A stretch of 64,000 nucleotides of DNA from Rostratula benghalensis (lineage: Eukaryota > Chordata > Aves > Charadriiformes > Rostratulidae), in assembly GCA_013399305.1 (NCBI GenBank), contig VXAI01000302.1, forward strand, positions 845,171 through 909,170. The letters run 5' to 3'. Numbering within the stretch: the stretch's first letter is position 1; each line of letters opens with the position of its first letter. Position numbers and translations under genes: made by a program. Below are positions 58,931-64,000 of this stretch, piece after piece. The notes below the pieces were generated by a model. The model was not told where the DNA came from, searched no databases, and worked only from the letters and a program-made list of their open reading frames with translations.

Positions 58931-61900
58931 TGGCTGCCTAGTGCTCTGCCTCCTTCATCTCCTTCTTTTAATTGTTCCATGGGAAAGGGAGATGAGGAAG
59001 TTTGCATTAGTTCAACATCTACAGAGGGTGATAAAATGAAGGTGCAAACTCAGCAGACAATATATTCTGTATCTCCATGCGGCAATAGGAGGCACTGGCA
59101 TTACAGCCTGCTTTAGACATCTGCTTGGTGAAGGCAAATCTCTTCTTCAGTTGACTCTGCCTGCAGACCTGCAAGCCTCAACAGTGACATGCAGGGCTGT
59201 GTCACTAAAATATCAAATTGGAAGGAAAGCCAGTTGTTCCTCTCTTCACTCCCTTTCCACCAGAGCAGTGATACATGAGATCTTCTATAGTTTCTGAAAC
59301 AAGCATATCAGACAATCTAAAGCTTTCTGTATTCTGGAGGCTGTTTCTATACTATCTATGCGCAGCTGTCAGCAGGCTCTGCTTCTGAAGCACAAACTTC
59401 CTTGACAAAATGTGATCCAGAACATGGATCCAGAGCATGGCATCTGTTTCTTTGATTTATTAATTGCAAAAATTCATAGATGATGATACTCTTAACAGCC
59501 ACCTAACCTCTAAAAGAAGACTTAGGAGTTTAACATTTTAGGCTGCATTGAAAAGTCCAAGCTCAGCTATAAACTACTTTATTTTCATCCACTGCAGAAG
59601 AATTACAAGGCCTAGTGTTGGGAAATCAGCTGTATTCTGGCATTTTAGATGAAGTTCTTTCTCTTCCTTCCTTTTTGTTGAGGTATGCAAGTAAATTATC
59701 AAGTCTTTTGTGATAAGAACAGCATTATAGGGTTTGATAGTGAGGTGTCTGTTTCTTTTCTTTTCTTTTTTTTTTTTTTTTGAGCTGAGCTGCCAGAATG
59801 AAATTGCAGCCCTGATATTTTTAATAAATAAAATGATGCAAGACTTTATCTTGAATACTTTGAATCTAAAACAAATAAAAGGAAATTGATTTCCTGCTTC
59901 CATAATTCATATAGCAGGAAAGTGGAAGAAGTCTTAGAAAACTGTGTTTGAGACACAGAATTCATTTATTTCAAAAGTATTTAAATGGAAAAAGTGTAGG
60001 GATTCAAATTCAGGGTATTTTTCTGTTTTTCCACAGTAAAGTTACTTTTACCTTTTAGATCACTCTCAGGACAATTTATTTTTCCTGAGGTTACAGTTCA
60101 AAAGAATACAGTCTAAGTGAGATGAGTAAAGGCAGGCTGCAGCTGGTAATCTATTGAGCCATCACTGTCTAGAGAAGTTTTACTTTGTTGTGATGCTGAA
60201 CACCAATGCTGCTTTCCTGGCTCCTCTTCCTATGTTCCTGTTAATCTTATTTTGTGAGGTCCCTTATACTTGTTGCTTTCTAACATTTTGCCTCAACAAA
60301 CATTGATGAAATCCTACAACATAATTTGGCTGCTAGTATAATAGACTTCTGGAATGCATGCTTTATCTTTATTCACATATCTTTAAAGATATTCGCATAT
60401 CTTCATAGATACGTGAATAGTGGAAGGGGCTATTGACCTTACATGTCACCCTCTCACAGATGCTTTTTTCTTTTGTACCTAGTTTTTCTTGAAAGTATAA
60501 AGCTAAATAACCAAATCATGTTGTGAATAAACAAATCATCCCAAGTTAGCATGCATAGAATGAAGCGCTTGAAAAAAATACCTGTTAGCAGGAGTATTCA
60601 GACTTTAGTCAAAATAGTAGAGTTAGATTTTAATTTGAAAGAAAGTTTCTCAGTTTGTATCTGAACAGTTTTAGACATGACAGAAAGCTTCTAAAGCTTC
60701 TTGTTTTCAGGTTTTCTGTTGAAACCACTGAAGGAACTGGCACTTTTGATAAAGATGACTTGTAAGAAGAGTAATGAAGTCTTGATCTGCTTCTGGAAGC
60801 TATAAGCTCTGTGAACTTTTGATCCGCTTCCTTCCATTTCTTGCATCTGGTGTGTACTGTCTTGCTTCTGAATGCCCACTATGCAACCAGTAAACCCGAT
60901 TGGATGTGTGCAATCTGATGTAATTCTTTGCTTCACATCACTGATGATACTAACATGCTTGTGTGATCCATTTGTGAAGACCATGGTGTGGTCTGTTTGA
61001 ATAATAGCTGGGTTATGCTGCTTTGACTACTTTATCCAACTTCTTTTTTAACGTGCACACACCCAAACTACAAATGGCTATGTCAGGAGGAAACTGTGTT
61101 CCAGTAAAATCAGCGGGGGCTGCATGGGTAAATCCCTTTGCAGTACTTTGAAAATACAGGTATGTCTATAGACTGCTATTAAAGAAAATTATGATGACGT
61201 ATATTTATATTACAGTACAGCCTGGAAGTCTTGATGTGCTAGATGTAATGTAAATGCATGGGAAGAGACTATCCCTGCCTTGAAGGCTAACCAATGTCAT
61301 GCAGCAGGGTAGGGGCACAGAAAAAGATGAGCATTAAGAATACTGATTTCCAAGTTCTCCTCTTTGAACCCAGCTTTTAACAACTTGTTTTTGTTTGTTT
61401 GTTATGTCCTTACAACTCTTATGATGAAAAAGAATTCTTCTCCCTTTACACCTTATGTTTCAGATTTTATTTTCTGAGTGCTAATTAGCATAAATGAAGA
61501 AGAGCAAAACTAATTGAACAGAGCAGGAAACAACTTTTTTTCCTAATAATGTACATAATAGATGTACAAAGCTTTGATTCTAAGCAAGTCAGTGGAGATG
61601 CACTAGTATGCTTTGGGGAAAAATATGAGAAAAATCAGACTCAAATGATGGCTATAATCTTCCTTCTCCAAAAATGTTAAATGTCTTTGAAAATGTTTTT
61701 TTTACTACTGTAATAGCTTAGCCTTAGCTGGAATACTTAGTCTTCATTGATCAAAAAAGGAATCAAGAATTAGGTATAGTGACATTCCTTTCCTCAGCAA
61801 ACATCCTCAGTGCAATTATGACAATTTTAATTATTTAGCACTTGTCGATTCTTTGCTTTTGTCGACATTAAACAGTTCTCTTATCCTTTGAGAAAATGCC

Positions 61901-62654
61901 GGAGTTTTGACCACTAAACTCAAAACAGATATACTAGCTCATTCGTTATCTTCCTGAGATTTATCAAGAAGGCTTTTAACTGCTTTGAGGCCAAATTATT
62001 CTTGATTATATTTTTCCCTACTAACTTGTGAACATCCACTGTAATATACCTTCTCTTCTCCCTGAGTAAGCAAGCACTGTGGCCTCAGTAGCAGAGATGA
62101 TCCAGGGTTTCCCATATAGACACTCTTTTGCAGGTCAGTTTTATATGTATGGAAGGGTATTGAGCTTTTTGGCCTTTGTAGGTGTGACGATTAGTGAAAA
62201 ATTCTGCTGTTGTTTTTTCTGTACAGGTCAGGTAGAGGAGCTGCTCTCGGTCTGGTGGGATCAATGACAAAATTCTTGACAAGTTTCACTGGGAGCTGGC
62301 CTTAGAGTGCTGATGGTTGGAAATGTTAATTAGGCATGAAGCAAAGATCTGTTTTCATGCTGACAATGTGAGTAATAAGGTTCCTCAACATAACTGCTGT
62401 GAAGAAAGAGGCCCCCGATCAAGCTTGGCAATGCATTTTGGCAAGCATGCCCAACTCGCGTGTGCTCACAGGTATACTGTATGCACTACACTCTGTAAGG
62501 CAATTCTTGCAGGTACAAAGAGAGGGTTTTAATATAATGATATATTATTCGAGCTAGAGAACAGTTAGTGACGTACATTCCTGTCTGCGACTCTGAAGTG
62601 TTTATTCTCGCTCTACCACCCTACAAATTTACTCAGAAATTTATAACATAAAAG
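58931..62654. other. Intergenic DNA, no gene recognised
   Basis: A+T-rich DNA with a 16-nt T run (59766-59781) and a dyad-symmetric AT-rich element (60370-60419). Short chance frames only; no splice-bounded exon or RNA gene recognised. Confidence 0.6.
60370..60419. repeat. Dyad-symmetric A+T-rich element
   Basis: The outer arms TATTCACATATCT (60370-60382) and AGATACGTGAATA (60407-60419) pair at 12 of 13 positions. They enclose a perfect 16-bp palindrome, ATATCTTTAAAGATAT (60377-60392), and a second copy of the ATTCRCATATCTT motif (60391-60403). Confidence 0.85.
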
Positions 62655-63925
62655 CACAGAATTGTCAGAGTTGGAAGGGACCTCTAGAGATCATCAAGTC
62701 CAACTCCCCTGCTAAAGCAGGATTGCCCAGAGCACACTACTCAGGCCTGCATTCAGGCAGGTCTTGAAAATCTCTGGAGAAGGGAACTCCACAACCTCCC
62801 TGGGCAGCCTGTTCCAGTGCTCTGTCACCTTCATCAGAAAGAATTTTTTCCTCCTATTTGAATGGAACCTCCTATGTTCCAGCTTGTGCCCATTGCCCCT
62901 TGTCCTGTCACTGGGAACCGCTGAGAAGAGTCCAGCTCCATCCTCCTTCAGCCCACCCTTCAGGTACTTGTAAGCATTAATAAGTCTCCCCTCAGCCCTC
63001 TCTTCTCCAGGCTAAAAAGTCCCAGTTCTCTCAGCCTTTTCTCATAAGGGAGATGCTCCAATCCCTTTATCAACTTTGTTGTCCTGCGCTGGACTCTCTC
63101 CAGTAGTTCCCAGTCTCTCTTGAACTGGGGAGCCCAGAACTGGATGCAGTATTCCAGTTGTGGCCTCACCAGTGCCGAGTAGAGGGGGAGAATGACCTCC
63201 CTGGACCGACTGGCCACACTCTCCCCTATGCAGTCCAGGATTCCATTGGGCCTCTTGGCAACAAGGGCACATTTCTGGCTCATGGATAGTTTATTATCTA
63301 CCAGGGCCCCCAGATCCTTCTCCTCCAAAGCGCTTTCCAGCAGATCCGCCCCTAACCTGTATTGGTGCCTGGAATTCTTCCTTCCCAGGTGCAGGGCCCT
63401 ACACTTGCTCTTGTTGAACCTCATTAGGTTCTTCTCTGATCAGCTCCCCAGCCTGTCCAGGTCACGCTGGATGGTGGCACAGCCCTCTGGAGTGTCAGTT
63501 TGGTATCATCAGTGAACTTGCTGAGGATACACTCGGTACCCTCGCCCAGGTCATTGATGAATATGTAGAACAAGACTGGACCGAGTATTGACCCTTGGGG
63601 GACACTGCTGGTTACAGGCCTCCAACTTGACTCTGCTCCATTAATTACAACTCTCTGAGTTCTTTCACACAACCAGCTCTCAATCCACCTCACTGCCCCC
63701 TCACCTAGCCCACACTTCCTTCATTTCCTAATGAGGATGTTATGGGAGACGGGGTCAAAAGCCTTGCTGAAATCAAGGTAGATGACATCTGCTGGTCTCT
63801 CCCTCATCCAGCCATCCAGTCATTACATCACAGAAGGCTTTCAGGTTGGTCAAGCATGATTTACCCTTTGTAAATCCGTGTTGACCACTTCCAATAACTT
63901 CTTGTTCTTCAACATGTTTGAAGAT
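62655..63925 (-). mobile_element. CR1 LINE, about 1.3 kb, partial reverse transcriptase
   Basis: This is the largest and least decayed CR1 here. On the minus strand, the 5' part encodes reverse transcriptase palm motifs: [20 protein letters not shown], then SKFTDDTKL, where the family has F-A-D-D (Ala to Thr next to the catalytic pair; both Asp retained). A frameshift near 63424-63500 moves the rest into another frame, a 154-codon stretch with [14 protein letters not shown] and [20 protein letters not shown]. The 3'UTR ends with GATGATCTCTAGAGGTCC and CAATTCTGTG on the minus strand, a variant terminus different from the other copies. 5' truncated and inactive; the upstream limit is approximate. 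Confidence 0.95.
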
Positions 63926-64000
63926 TACTTTTGTTTATGATGTATATGAATCTAAAGTTTTGTGTGCTAATGAAGGCTTTGTCTATATATTATGTATGGA

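Overview
The window is vertebrate, almost certainly avian, nuclear DNA. The evidence is CR1 non-LTR retrotransposon copies with the typical CR1 3' end, degenerate MIR-like SINE remnants, AT-rich non-coding DNA with microsatellites, and one intronless vertebrate gene in a sharp CpG island. I see no bacterial or viral gene organisation. I cannot name the species.

The one gene I can support is RASSF10 on the minus strand (56289 to 54946, 447 codons). It encodes an N-terminal Ras-association protein with coiled coils and an acidic C-terminus ending in a class I PDZ-ligand-like motif. It lies in a GC-rich island of about 2.3 kb (about 54640-56910). The upstream side of the island holds two tiny out-of-frame uORFs, a 37-bp minisatellite and a palindromic E-box. 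In other vertebrates RASSF10 lies in a gene-poor interval between TEAD1 and BMAL1 (ARNTL); no exon of either is visible here.

Layout: 1-20.4 kb is AT-rich intergenic DNA with a CR1 tail (1164-1397), a small CR1 scrap (4250-4312), a 25-N gap (12142-12166) and two MIR-like remnants. A CR1 copy lies at 20.47-21.28 kb. From 21.3 to 40.5 kb is a gene desert with a 53-A run and several A+T-rich blocks rich in homeodomain- or forkhead-like motifs that look like distal enhancers. A second CR1 lies at 40.5-41.4 kb. From 41.4 to 54.6 kb is further non-coding DNA with a CR1 tail, a MIR remnant and a 26-bp-arm hairpin. RASSF10 and its island follow at 54.6-56.9 kb. The last 7 kb is the upstream flank, with a MIR remnant, a palindrome and a large minus-strand CR1 (about 62.65-63.93 kb) that retains part of its reverse transcriptase.

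I found no convincing undescribed multi-gene system. The most interesting material is non-coding: the putative regulatory blocks around RASSF10, the hairpin at 46.96-47.03 kb, and an exon-like segment at 35.70-35.84 kb. Conservation, splice and enhancer claims are inferences from a single sequence.
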